A program made the translations under genes and the position numbers. The notes beneath the pieces were generated by a model, which saw only the letters and a list, made by a program, of their open reading frames with translations, was not told the origin of the DNA and did not search any database. DNA of 48,823 nt from a virus, in the IMG/VR virus record IMGVR_UViG_3300044960_000518, positions 1-48,823 of that record; one strand, given 5' to 3'. Positions 14,809 to 22,183 of this stretch are shown here, in pieces; position 1 is the stretch's first letter, and each line of letters opens with the position of its first letter.

Positions 14809-15621
14809 TCATTCCACCATCGCGGCGAGCTGCTTTTCGAGCGCCTCCTGCCTGGCCCCGGCGCGCTTCACCGCCTTCTCGATGTGCGCCTCCATCACGG
14901 GGTCCCGGTGCTCGCCGCACGCGATCCCGTGGTGCCGCCGGGCGCGGCGCAGCGTCGCTTCGATTGCCGCATACCACTTGAGGCACCGCAGCAGCAGGTC
15001 GGCGGCCTTCTCGGCGTGCTTGACCTTCCGCTCCAGGTCGCGACGGTCGGCTGCCTTCTTCGCCGCCTCCCTGGCCCTGTTCAGCGCGGCGATCTTCGCG
15101 GCAGGGCTCGTTGCGGCGTGGTATTCCTCCCGGGCCTGGCGCAGCTCGGCGGCTGTCGTCGGCTTCGTGCCGTTGGCGGTGGCCTTGTTGTGGATCGCCC
15201 TGCGAATGACGGGGTCCTTCTCCGCAGCCAGTTCTCGACATTGCCGCTCAGGAATGGATGCAAAGCGAACCGGGTTCGCCTCCTCGGTCTGTAGCTGATA
15301 GGCGGCCAGTACCTGCTGGATGCGGCGAATCGTGACCCCGTACTCCGCCTCGCAGAACTCCCGCCAGCTGGAGTACGCCAGGGCCTTCCAGCCCTCGCGG
15401 GCCTGGAGCGCCGCGATCAGCGGTGCCGCCTTCTGATACCACTGCCCCGCGGCCTGGCGCCCCTGGTCGAGACAGTCGGCGGCGCGGCCCATGTAATCCT
15501 TCGACTGGTCGGCGGCCGCCCGGGCCTCCGCGGCCGTCATCGGCCGGATGTAAACCTCGACGCCGTTCGCCTCAGGTTGATTCGCAGCCGCCTTGTTGGC
15601 GGCGGTCCCGCTCAGCGCCAT
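14809..15621 (-). CDS. hypothetical protein with HTH-like region and long helices (270 aa)
   Basis: ATG 15619-15621. The segment LAYSSWREFCEAEYGVTIRR followed by IQQVLAAYQLQ resembles DUF3102/ParB-like helix-turn-helix regions. The C-terminal ~120 residues are highly charged helices with coiled-coil character (AEELRQAREE-type heptads, then LERKVKHAEKAADLLLRCLK). A DNA-binding or partition-like role is possible. It may be the last gene of a two-gene unit with 15643-16248. Confidence 0.65.
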   Translation of the reverse strand: MALSGTAANKAAANQPEANGVEVYIRPMTAAEARAAADQSKDYMGRAADCLDQGRQAAGQWYQKAAPLIAALQAREGWKALAYSSWREFCEAEYGVTIRRIQQVLAAYQLQTEEANPVRFASIPERQCRELAAEKDPVIRRAIHNKATANGTKPTTAAELRQAREEYHAATSPAAKIAALNRAREAAKKAADRRDLERKVKHAEKAADLLLRCLKWYAAIEATLRRARRHHGIACGEHRDPVMEAHIEKAVKRAGARQEALEKQLAAMVE

Positions 15622-15642
15622 TGCTGCACTCTCTTTCTGGCT

Positions 15643-16248
15643 CTAGTTCGTGGGCTTCGGCCTGACACCGAAGTCGGGGTACGGGTCGGGCTCGGGCTCG
15701 TCATCGCGCCAGTGGGCGTCGGCCAGCTCGCCGCCGCGCGCCGTGTGGTCGGACCCTTCGCGCTGCAGGTCCGGGTCGTCGGCGATGGCGAACGGGCGGT
15801 CGTCCTGCGGGTGCCACAGCCCCGCCTGGATCTCCTGATGGGTGCCGGCCCCGAAGCGGTCTGACATGACGTTGACGGCCGTCCCCGGGTCCGGCATCGT
15901 GGCCGGGGTTTCCGGGCTCCTGGGCTCGGCATAGCCGTCCCAGCGACCGGGGCGGCGATCCAGCTCGCGGAGGATCGCCGCCCACTGACACAGCGACATC
16001 GGCCGGCCGGCCACGGTCGGCCAGCGATCCTCGCTGGAGATCCGCTCGAGCCTGGGCAGCAACCCCCGGATCTCTTCCAGATCGTCAACGGACAGGCCGC
16101 CGCGGCCGGGCGAAAAGAAGCGGGTCAAGAGGACCGAGAGCTGGCTGAGCCAGCCCGGTCCGCGCGACTGCCGACGGCGTGAGGACGGCTTGCCATCGTC
16201 GGGGGCGCGAGAGGTGCGGCGGGACATGGGGGGCGAGGTGCAGTACAT
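15643..16248 (-). CDS. hypothetical protein (201 aa)
   Basis: ATG 16246-16248 has GGAGG 9 bases upstream. The basic N-terminus (SRRTSRAPDDGKPSSRRRQS) is followed by LSVDDLEEIRGLLPRLERIS, then an acidic, Pro/Asp-rich C-terminus (DDEPEPDPYPDFGVRP). No known domain is recognised. It follows strong hairpins and starts a new minus-strand unit running toward the att region. Confidence 0.6.
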   Translation of the reverse strand: MYCTSPPMSRRTSRAPDDGKPSSRRRQSRGPGWLSQLSVLLTRFFSPGRGGLSVDDLEEIRGLLPRLERISSEDRWPTVAGRPMSLCQWAAILRELDRRPGRWDGYAEPRSPETPATMPDPGTAVNVMSDRFGAGTHQEIQAGLWHPQDDRPFAIADDPDLQREGSDHTARGGELADAHWRDDEPEPDPYPDFGVRPKPTN

Positions 16249-16314
16249 GACGTATCGCCTCCGGGGCCGATGCCGGCGTACAATGACGGCGCGGTCGGGG
16301 ACGACACGCATTCT

Positions 16315-16346
16315 GAGCCTCCGGGGTGATACGCCCCCGGAGGCTC
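16315..16346. terminator. perfect 12-bp hairpin followed by a T-rich tract on the plus strand
   Basis: GAGCCTCCGGGG (16315-16326) and CCCCGGAGGCTC (16335-16346) pair around an 8-base loop; GTTTCTTCT follows on the plus strand. With the next hairpin it insulates the late operon from the genes on its left. The 16249-16594 gap otherwise holds no gene. Confidence 0.65.
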
Positions 16347-16511
16347 GTTTCTTCTGGGGACGGCTCGAGGGTAGTGATGGACGGGGGCCGCGAGCAAAAG
16401 TGCCAGCGGCGAACAGGCGCAGACATACTGATGGGAACATGGTGGACACACCCCGGCCAGGCGGCTACGATGGCGCCGGCGCCGAGGGGCCACAAGACGT
16501 GGGCCAGAGAG

Positions 16512-16550
16512 ACGGGCCGGGGGGGGGGCTTGCTGGGCCCCCCGGCCCGT
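16512..16550 (-). terminator. G/C hairpin closing the late/lysis operon
   Basis: ACGGGCC plus G6 and its exact complement, CCCCCC plus GGCCCGT, flank a short loop, forming a 13-bp stem. On the minus strand it lies 45 bases past the stop at 16595 and is followed by CTCTCTGG. It is a good candidate for the end of the long leftward late transcript. Confidence 0.6.
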
Positions 16551-16594
16551 GTGATTCCATGCGAGTGTAGCGGCGCTGAGGCTGCCGGCCCAGC

Positions 16595-16825
16595 TCATCT
16601 GGGGGCCGGGCGCCGGCGGACGGCCTGGCAGGTGCAGACGGACGCCGGCGCCACATGATCCGGCGGCGCCCCCAGCAGCTTCTTTCCGCCGTGGCCCTGG
16701 ACGCTGCAGAAATGCCATGCCTGGCCGCACAGGTCGCAGGTGCAGCAGCGACGGGGGCAGCGACAGACGCGGATGGTCGCGTAGCCGCAGCTCGGGCAGG
16801 ACGTGGGGGCGCTGGAGGTCCGCAC
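16595..16825 (-). CDS. small Cys-rich zinc-ribbon protein
   Basis: The GTG start (16823-16825) has GGGAG 8 bases upstream; 76 residues. CPSCGYATIRVCRC, CCTCDLCGQAWHFC and a C-terminal CTC provide ten or more Cys residues in CxxC pairs, enough for two zinc sites. It is the last gene before the terminator hairpins. It could be a small transcription or DNA-binding accessory protein. Confidence 0.6.
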   Translation of the reverse strand: MRTSSAPTSCPSCGYATIRVCRCPRRCCTCDLCGQAWHFCSVQGHGGKKLLGAPPDHVAPASVCTCQAVRRRPAPR

Positions 16826-16874
16826 GGCTACAGCTCCCGCCGGTGTTCCGGCGGCAGACGATTCTTGTTGCGCG

Positions 16875-17249
16875 TCACGGATCCGCTCGCCCAAAGCGCC
16901 AGATCGGCAAGTGCGGCGGCATCTGCCCGCCGAAGTAGCAGGCGTCTCCCAGCTCGGCCCGCAGCGCCCGCAGCAGCTCGCAGCAGCGCCCCGGATCGGC
17001 CGCCAGATGCGCGTCATCGAGCAGGCCCCAGAGGACCCGGCAGCGCCGGGCATCGTTGATCCACGGCTCCAGGCCCAGGTCCGGGTAGAGGGCGGCCCGA
17101 TCGACCAGCCAGCGCTCGTGCTCGAGCGCCTGCCGCCAGAACAGACCGGTGATGGCGCGGGGCGGGAAGCGCCGCAGGTCCGCCGGCTCGACGTCATCGA
17201 TCGGCGGGACGCAGGCCCAGGCGAGGGCGAAGGCGGCGACGGTGCTCAC
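16875..17249 (-). CDS. hypothetical protein (124 aa)
   Basis: The GTG start (17247-17249) has GGAGGG about 9 bases upstream. The N-terminus is mildly hydrophobic (STVAAFALAWACVPPIDDV), then FPPRAITGLFWRQALEHERW and DLGLEPWINDARRCRVLWGL, both Trp-rich. The ending has CYFGGQMPPHLPIWRFG. No family is recognised. A 118-bp gap separates it from the nuclease gene. Confidence 0.6.
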   Translation of the reverse strand: MSTVAAFALAWACVPPIDDVEPADLRRFPPRAITGLFWRQALEHERWLVDRAALYPDLGLEPWINDARRCRVLWGLLDDAHLAADPGRCCELLRALRAELGDACYFGGQMPPHLPIWRFGRADP

Positions 17250-17367
17250 GGCGGCCCTCCGCTGGGGCCTATCCGACCCGCGGCCCGGCGGGAGCGGTCG
17301 GGCGCCATTGCCTTCCCGCCCCGCCGGGGCCGCTCTCCCGCTCCCGCGGCACACACAGGCCGCGGCC

Positions 17368-17748
17368 TCACACGGACTCCACAGACGATCCGGCCGGCCC
17401 CCGCCGGCCGCCGTCATAGGGCTCTGCACGGCTGGCGGCGAGCAGCTCGGCATTGAGCGACGGGCCGTTGCCGTCGTCCAGGACCACCTCCGCCAGCATC
17501 CGCCCGTACTTCTCGCGCTCGTCCTTGAAGGTGTTGACCCGGACCTTGCTGCCATGCCGGGCCAGGAGATCGCGCACGAACTGCAGGGCCTCCTTGCCGG
17601 CCGTCGTCGATAGCTCCGGTGCGTCAATGCCGCGCAGCCGTATCCGCTGTCGCGTGAGCACCGAGAAGCCCAGGTCGATCTCCAGGTCGAGCGTGTCCCC
17701 ATCCACCACTCGCTGGATCAGTGCGCTGTACTGGTACACGGCCCTCAC
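17368..17748 (-). CDS. Staphylococcal-nuclease-like (thermonuclease) protein
   Basis: The GTG start overlaps the preceding stop (GTGA); 126 residues. RVVDGDTLDLEIDLGF, RIRLRGIDAPELSTTAGKEA and EREKYGRMLAEVVLDDG hold the SNase features: the DGDT turn, the RxRGIDAPE segment with catalytic Arg and Asp, and Glu/Arg in the ExxYGRxLA segment. These calcium-dependent enzymes cut DNA and RNA. There is no signal peptide, so it acts inside the host, perhaps in host DNA degradation or nucleotide salvage. Confidence 0.88.
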   Translation of the reverse strand: MRAVYQYSALIQRVVDGDTLDLEIDLGFSVLTRQRIRLRGIDAPELSTTAGKEALQFVRDLLARHGSKVRVNTFKDEREKYGRMLAEVVLDDGNGPSLNAELLAASRAEPYDGGRRGPAGSSVESV

Positions 17749-17924
17749 TCCTCGGAGGCCGTCCTGTCGATCGCATGCCGCAGGCCCGCAGCAGTCAGGG
17801 CCGCCAGCAGGGTCGTCCAGGCCGTGGCGTACTCGCCGATCGAGAACTGGTACAGCGCCAGTCCGGCCAGGCCGGCGGCCGCCAGGTACGTCTTCCAGCC
17901 ATCGACCCAGCCCAGAGGGTTCAT
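17745..17924 (-). CDS. small hydrophobic phage protein (59 aa), holin-like
   Basis: ATG 17922-17924 has GGAGG 9 bases upstream, and the stop overlaps the nuclease start (GTGA). GWKTYLAAAGLAGLALYQF and YATAWTTLLAALTAAGLRHA are two hydrophobic segments separated by a short turn, typical of small phage membrane proteins near lysis genes. It could be a holin or antiholin. The assignment rests on hydropathy and position. Confidence 0.6.
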   Translation of the reverse strand: MNPLGWVDGWKTYLAAAGLAGLALYQFSIGEYATAWTTLLAALTAAGLRHAIDRTASEE

Positions 17925-17961
17925 CGCAGGCTTGCCTCCGACGGAATGTGCCGCGCGACGG

Positions 17962-18075
17962 TCAGCGCCGCACGAGCCAGCCGAGCACGGTTAACGCTCC
18001 GATCAGATCGAGCGTGCCCCGGCCGGCCAGCGCAGCCAGGGCAGCGAGAAGATCGAGATCCACGGCGCCCGTCAT
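17962..18075 (-). CDS. putative 37-aa membrane peptide
   Basis: ATG 18073-18075 follows GAGGCGGGG closely. The peptide is almost wholly aliphatic (LDLLAALAALAGRG, then LDLIGALTVLGWLVRR) with a basic end. It fits the gap between the secreted repeat protein and the 59-aa gene, and would be a second small membrane peptide. Evidence is limited to the ribosome site and composition. Confidence 0.4.
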   Translation of the reverse strand: MTGAVDLDLLAALAALAGRGTLDLIGALTVLGWLVRR

Positions 18076-18082
18076 CCCCGCC

Positions 18083-18436
18083 TCAAAACACGCGGACGCG
18101 GACGGCCGGCCGACCGACGCGCACGCCGACGGGGGCGCGCACCCGCACGCGCACGGCAGGCGCGACGACGCGGAAGCGACGGCGGACAACGACCGCCGGG
18201 GCCGCGACGGCGGTGCTCCCGACGTAGCCGGTGAAGGCCGGGGCCGTCACGACCGCCGGGGCTACGACGGGGGCGGCCACGACGGGCACGGCGACGGTCG
18301 GCACGAAGGGCGTGACGAGGCTGAAGGCGCTGTAGCCGTAGCTGCCGACGTGGCCGCGGAAGTAGCCGGCGGAGGCGGGCGCGGCGGGGAGCAGCAGCAG
18401 AGCGAAGGCCAGGGCAAGACGGAGCGGACGGCACAT
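18083..18436 (-). CDS. exported Ala/Val/Pro/Arg low-complexity protein
   Basis: Translation from ATG 18434-18436 gives a clear signal peptide (RPLRLALAFALLLLPAAPASA). An earlier ATG at 18454 is possible. The mature part begins GYFRGHVGSYGYSAF, then consists of AVPVVAAPVV-type repeats and an Arg/Val-rich end (RVRVRAPVGVRVGRP). Short repeat-rich exported proteins of this sort are common in planctomycetes. The function is unknown. Confidence 0.65.
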   Translation of the reverse strand: MCRPLRLALAFALLLLPAAPASAGYFRGHVGSYGYSAFSLVTPFVPTVAVPVVAAPVVAPAVVTAPAFTGYVGSTAVAAPAVVVRRRFRVVAPAVRVRVRAPVGVRVGRPAVRVRVF

Positions 18437-18493
18437 GGCAGATGTCCTCGGCATGATCCTGTGTGATCCCCAATGGTCCCCTGCGATCCAGGG

Positions 18494-19081
18494 CTACTCG
18501 ACCGCGAGCCCGTAGCGCTCGGCAACGGCCAGCAGCTCCTCGGTGGTCAGCGGCTCCATGCCGCTCGATTTCGGCGGCATGGTCTGATTGCTCAGGTGCC
18601 GCGCGAGCTTCTGCAGGCTCGGGGCGTCCAGGTCGCGGAAGTCGCGGCCGTCCGTCAGTACCAGCCCGCCGCCCTTCGACTCATTGCCGCTGCCGTGGCA
18701 GGCGACGCACTTGGCTGCGGCCGACTGGAGGGCGCCCCCCTTCTTCGGGGCGGCGGGGGCCTTCAGTGGCTCGGCCGCGGGCGGCGGAACCTGGCGCTCC
18801 AGCGCACCCAGGCGCTGCTCGATGCGCTGCAGGACTGCCGCCAGGTCGCCGGCTGCAGGCGCCTGCACGGCGGCCGCAGCCGGCGCAGCGACCGCCGGCG
18901 CGACGGGGGCGGCCGGCACGACGGCGGCCGGCGTGTAGGCCGCGGCGTAGGTCGGCACGAATACGGCGACCGGCGCGACGGCCGTCTTGACGACCTTGCG
19001 CACGTAGCAGCCCGCATCGGCGGGCAGGGCCAGAGCCGGCACGCCGATGGCGGCCAGCACGAGCAGGCGCTTCACGCTCAT
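18494..19081 (-). CDS. exported c-type cytochrome (one haem)
   Basis: ATG 19079-19081 overlaps the upstream stop (ATGA); 195 residues. A signal peptide (MSVKRLLVLAAIGVPALALP) is followed by an Ala/Pro/Val linker, a short helix (LQRIEQRLGALERQ) and a C-terminal cytochrome c domain with CVACHG (Cys125, Cys128, His129) and NQTMPP, whose Met168 is the expected sixth ligand. It should bind haem c covalently outside the cytoplasm. A cytochrome is unusual cargo for a phage. The coupled upstream gene also has a CxxCH site. Confidence 0.85.
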   Translation of the reverse strand: MSVKRLLVLAAIGVPALALPADAGCYVRKVVKTAVAPVAVFVPTYAAAYTPAAVVPAAPVAPAVAAPAAAAVQAPAAGDLAAVLQRIEQRLGALERQVPPPAAEPLKAPAAPKKGGALQSAAAKCVACHGSGNESKGGGLVLTDGRDFRDLDAPSLQKLARHLSNQTMPPKSSGMEPLTTEELLAVAERYGLAVE

Positions 19082-20496
19082 GGTAATGCGATACCTCGCA
19101 GGGCGGATTGCAGTACGCCGTACAGCTCCTCGAAATGCTCCCGTCGCACGGCGACCGGGGGCTTCTGTATCAGACCGGCGAGGACCGGGTCCAATCTTCC
19201 GGTCGCCTTCAGCTGCGCGTCCAGCGCCGCGACGAGCTGCTGCGGCGTGCAGCCCAGCTCGCGGGCCGCATCCTCGAGCCCCAGGTCGCGCTCGGCGTAG
19301 GCGTGCCAGGCAGCGGCATACGCGCGGGCCAGCTCGGCGGGCTTGAGCCCGCAGGCCCGCCCGAGCGCCCGCGCATAGGCTTCCTGGTCGGCCTTGACGT
19401 GCCCCTCGAGGTCGGAGAGGTAGAGCTGTCGCAGGCGGACGAGCTTCGCGTAATCGGGCGACTGCAGGGAGAGGGCCCCGTGGTAGACCTGCCGCGCCCA
19501 GTCATTGATGGGTCGAATGCCCTCGACATGACAGCGGATGCACGACAGCCCGATATGGACGCGTCGGTCGGTGTCCGTCGCCTGCCCGTCGCCGGCGATG
19601 AAGTCGGGGGCGGTGTCCTGTCGCTCGCCCTTACCGTTCTGCAGCCAGAAGGCAAAGAGCCCGTTGGGCAGCGTGCCGTACTGCTCGCTCGCGTCTCCCT
19701 CCGGCGGCTCGGCATCGCCGTCAAGCAGTCGCAGGGTATTCTGCCGGTCCGTGCTCGTCTTGTAATCCTGGGTGTACCAGTAGCCGCCCGTGACGGCCCC
19801 CAGCCGCTTGATCCCGCGATTGTTGAGTGTCACGCTCGAGCGCGCGACGACGGCCGCGATCTCTTTTCGGGCCTTTCGCGCCAGCCGCTCATCGACGCCG
19901 ACCAGCTCCTGAAAATCCTTTTCCTTCTTCCCCAGGCCGAGGAAATCGTAATAGCCATGCCCTTCCCGCCCAGCCTGGATCGCCGTCCGGTAGAGGAACC
20001 AGTCGGCCCGGACGATCGGTGCTGCGCTCTGCGTCTGCTCGGTCAGCCCGGCGCTTGCACCCGGCGGCAGCCAGGGAGCCGCCGCGTCCACGATCCTGTC
20101 CCGCCGGAATGTCCGGCCCGTGCTCCGCGAGCGGACCGTGACGGTCCGCCGCAGCTTCACGTGGAAGTACGGATCGACCCCGGCCAGTCGCTCCCAGACG
20201 ACCGGGTCCCAGCCGTAGTCGAGGAGGTTGACGCGCCACAGTCCCGGCGCGACCTGCGCGGGCGGAACAAGCTCGGCCTCGCGGCTGAGGCTGTTAACCC
20301 AGAAGCTGAGGACACGTGCGAGTTCAGCGCGGTCGGCCTCGGGGGTCGCGTAGGCGGACAGGTAGCGGAGATGGGGGCGGAGCGCGGGCTGCTGCAGCTG
20401 CAGGTCGGCCCAGGCGCGCACGACATCGGCGGCGGGGCCCGTGACGTCGGCTGCCGCCCCGGCCGGCAGCAGGGCAAGCAGCAGCGCCGTCCGCAT
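19078..20496 (-). CDS. exported protein with a single CxxCH haem motif (472 aa)
   Basis: Signal peptide MRTALLLALLPAGAAA. The long middle region has no domain I can name (LSFWVNSLSREAEL, LWRVNLLDYGWDPVVWERL, KLRRTVTVRSRSTGRTFRRD). HIGLSCIRCHVEGIRPINDW near residue 318 carries one haem-c attachment site, followed by helices. It resembles exported planctomycete haproteins with a single buried CxxCH. It is translationally coupled to the cytochrome c downstream, so the two may form an electron-transfer pair. The role in a phage is unknown. Confidence 0.7.
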   Translation of the reverse strand: MRTALLLALLPAGAAADVTGPAADVVRAWADLQLQQPALRPHLRYLSAYATPEADRAELARVLSFWVNSLSREAELVPPAQVAPGLWRVNLLDYGWDPVVWERLAGVDPYFHVKLRRTVTVRSRSTGRTFRRDRIVDAAAPWLPPGASAGLTEQTQSAAPIVRADWFLYRTAIQAGREGHGYYDFLGLGKKEKDFQELVGVDERLARKARKEIAAVVARSSVTLNNRGIKRLGAVTGGYWYTQDYKTSTDRQNTLRLLDGDAEPPEGDASEQYGTLPNGLFAFWLQNGKGERQDTAPDFIAGDGQATDTDRRVHIGLSCIRCHVEGIRPINDWARQVYHGALSLQSPDYAKLVRLRQLYLSDLEGHVKADQEAYARALGRACGLKPAELARAYAAAWHAYAERDLGLEDAARELGCTPQQLVAALDAQLKATGRLDPVLAGLIQKPPVAVRREHFEELYGVLQSALRGIALP

Positions 20497-20554
20497 GGTT
20501 CCACTCAGGCTCGGACCGGGAGAGCAGTCCCTGCCCCGCCTAACGGCGGGGCAC

Positions 20555-20989
20555 TCATTCGCCAGGGCCGTCCTCCCCCTCCTCGAACGGGGCGAACCAC
20601 GTCAGCGTCTCCTTGCCGTGCGCGCCGTCCTGCGTCGGCAGCTGCGCGGTGATGCCCTCCAGTCGTCCGGGAAGCACGCGATAGACGGCCACGCCGACGG
20701 TGCGGCCCTGCCCGAAGCCGATCGCCAGCGTGTCGCCCTGCAGCACGCCGGCCGCGACCAGGCCGGCGCCACCGTAGTACTCGATTGCACAGGTGCGGCC
20801 GATTCGCCGCACGGCAGCCAGGCCGGCGTAGGGCTGGCCGCCGGGGCCCTCGCCGCGGCAGCGGTAGTAGCCGACGCGCAGCTCGGCGGGGGCCGGGCCT
20901 CGCGGCTCGCGGAGCGCGGGCTCCGGCCGGTGGGCGGCGGCGAGGCCGCAGAGTGACAGGATCAGGGCGGCAGCCGTCTTCGCACGCAT
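20555..20989 (-). CDS. exported small protein (144 aa)
   Basis: ATG 20987-20989 has GAGGAA upstream. Signal peptide MRAKTAAALILSLCGLAAA. The mature part has a Tyr/Gly-rich beta pattern (YYRCRGEGPGGQPYAGLAAV, IEYYGGAGLVAAGVLQGD, AVYRVLPGRLEGITA), as in small exported bacterial proteins of unknown function. It sits between the metalloprotease and the haem protein and may be part of an exported accessory set. Confidence 0.65.
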   Translation of the reverse strand: MRAKTAAALILSLCGLAAAHRPEPALREPRGPAPAELRVGYYRCRGEGPGGQPYAGLAAVRRIGRTCAIEYYGGAGLVAAGVLQGDTLAIGFGQGRTVGVAVYRVLPGRLEGITAQLPTQDGAHGKETLTWFAPFEEGEDGPGE

Positions 20990-21003
20990 GGCGTTCCTCG
21001 GAT

Positions 21004-21789
21004 TCAGGCGGGCGCCGGGTAGACCTGCTTGCCGTCGATCAGGAGCACGACTCCGCGGGGCACCGGGGGCGCGACGGGGGGGAGCGGCGCGGCCGGGCGG
21101 AGCGCGCCGGGGTAGAGCCGCGCCAGGGCCGCGACGTCCTCCGGGGTCGGCCGATCGACCGTCGCCGACACCGTCGGCGCCATCAGTCCTCGCCCCAGGT
21201 GATTGAGGCCGCGGAAGTGGCCATATTCGTGGGCGACGACGCGCAGCAGGTCGATCACTCCGCGCGGCATCGGGCCGAGCTGGATCACGTAGGGCGTGGC
21301 GCGATCGAGGCGCATCCGCTGGGGCCGGGGCCCCGGCAGCTGGCAGTCAGCCAGCACGCCGCCGGGCCCATCGGACGGGTAATCCGTCGTGATGAGCAGG
21401 TCGGGGCGCTCGCCGGCGCCGGCCTCGCGGAGGGTCAGGCCGGGCAGCTCGGCCGTCCACAATCCCGCGGCCTGCAGCACCGCCGCGCGGGCCTGCTCAT
21501 CGCTGATCCCCTGGAGCGGCCGGCCGCCGCTCTCGAAGACGAAGGTGGCGGCGGCCGGCGGCAGCGCCGCCGCCCCGGCCGTGGCCGGCAGCGTGTCCGG
21601 GCAGCCGCAGAAGCGCGGCGCCTCCAGCTCGGCGATCGTGTCCGGGTCGAGATGACCGTGAGCGTCGAGGCCGAAGCGCCGCTGGAAGGCCTCGACGGCC
21701 GCATCGATCGCCTCGATCGTGATCACGCCCTCGGCCGGCAGCCAGCCGTAGCGGCGCAGGCGGGGCACGACGCGCTCGAAGAGCTTCAC
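21004..21789 (-). CDS. matrixin-type zinc metalloprotease with PG-binding prodomain
   Basis: The GTG start (21787-21789) overlaps the upstream stop (GTGA); 261 residues. Residues 1-57 match the peptidoglycan-binding/MMP prodomain (LRRYGWLPAEG, AFQRRFGLDAHGHLDPDTI). A cysteine-switch-like PRFCGCPD (58-65) has one extra residue compared with PRCGxPD. The catalytic domain has DGPGGVLADCQLPG, VVAHEYGHFRGLNH (187-197 HExGHxxGxxH; Glu188) and Met-turn LMAP. There is no signal peptide. Placed after a holin-like gene, it is a candidate lysin acting on the planctomycete envelope. Confidence 0.85.
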   Translation of the reverse strand: MKLFERVVPRLRRYGWLPAEGVITIEAIDAAVEAFQRRFGLDAHGHLDPDTIAELEAPRFCGCPDTLPATAGAAALPPAAATFVFESGGRPLQGISDEQARAAVLQAAGLWTAELPGLTLREAGAGERPDLLITTDYPSDGPGGVLADCQLPGPRPQRMRLDRATPYVIQLGPMPRGVIDLLRVVAHEYGHFRGLNHLGRGLMAPTVSATVDRPTPEDVAALARLYPGALRPAAPLPPVAPPVPRGVVLLIDGKQVYPAPA

Positions 21790-22097
21790 GGGGCCGTCCT
21801 CGGAATCGGAGGGAAAGGGCGGGGCGGGGCTGTCTCCCACCCCCCGCCGTCTCCGCCGCCCCCGACATCGCGGGGGGCGTCGGCGAGGCGGTCCATGCGC
21901 TCGCCGACCCGATGAATCGCTGCAGTCATGGCCGAGAGCTGGCTAGCCCACGTCTCCCGGTTCGCCTTCTCCTGGCGCTCCCAGGCGCGGACCTGGGCCA
22001 GGAAGACGACCAGTAATAGCGCCGACATGGCGCCGATCGCGAACACGGCCACGCCGTACTCTCCGAGCTTGGCCAGGTACGGCAGGATCGTGTCCAT
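21786..22097 (-). CDS. single-span membrane protein, holin candidate
   Basis: ATG 22095-22097; 103 residues. The N-terminal hydrophobic segment VAVFAIGAMSALLLVVFL is followed by a coiled-coil-like charged helix and a Gly/Pro-rich tail. It is translationally coupled to the metalloprotease (GTGA overlap). This layout fits a holin or pinholin paired with a lysin, or a protein that anchors the protease. There is no classic holin signature. Confidence 0.55.
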   Translation of the reverse strand: MDTILPYLAKLGEYGVAVFAIGAMSALLLVVFLAQVRAWERQEKANRETWASQLSAMTAAIHRVGERMDRLADAPRDVGGGGDGGGWETAPPRPFPPIPRTAP

Positions 22098-22183
22098 GCA
22101 CGGGCGCTCGCTACACAGGGCGACGGAGGGACAGGGGGCTCATCGGGGGCGACAGTAGCGAGCGAGGGGGGACGGCCGCAAAC

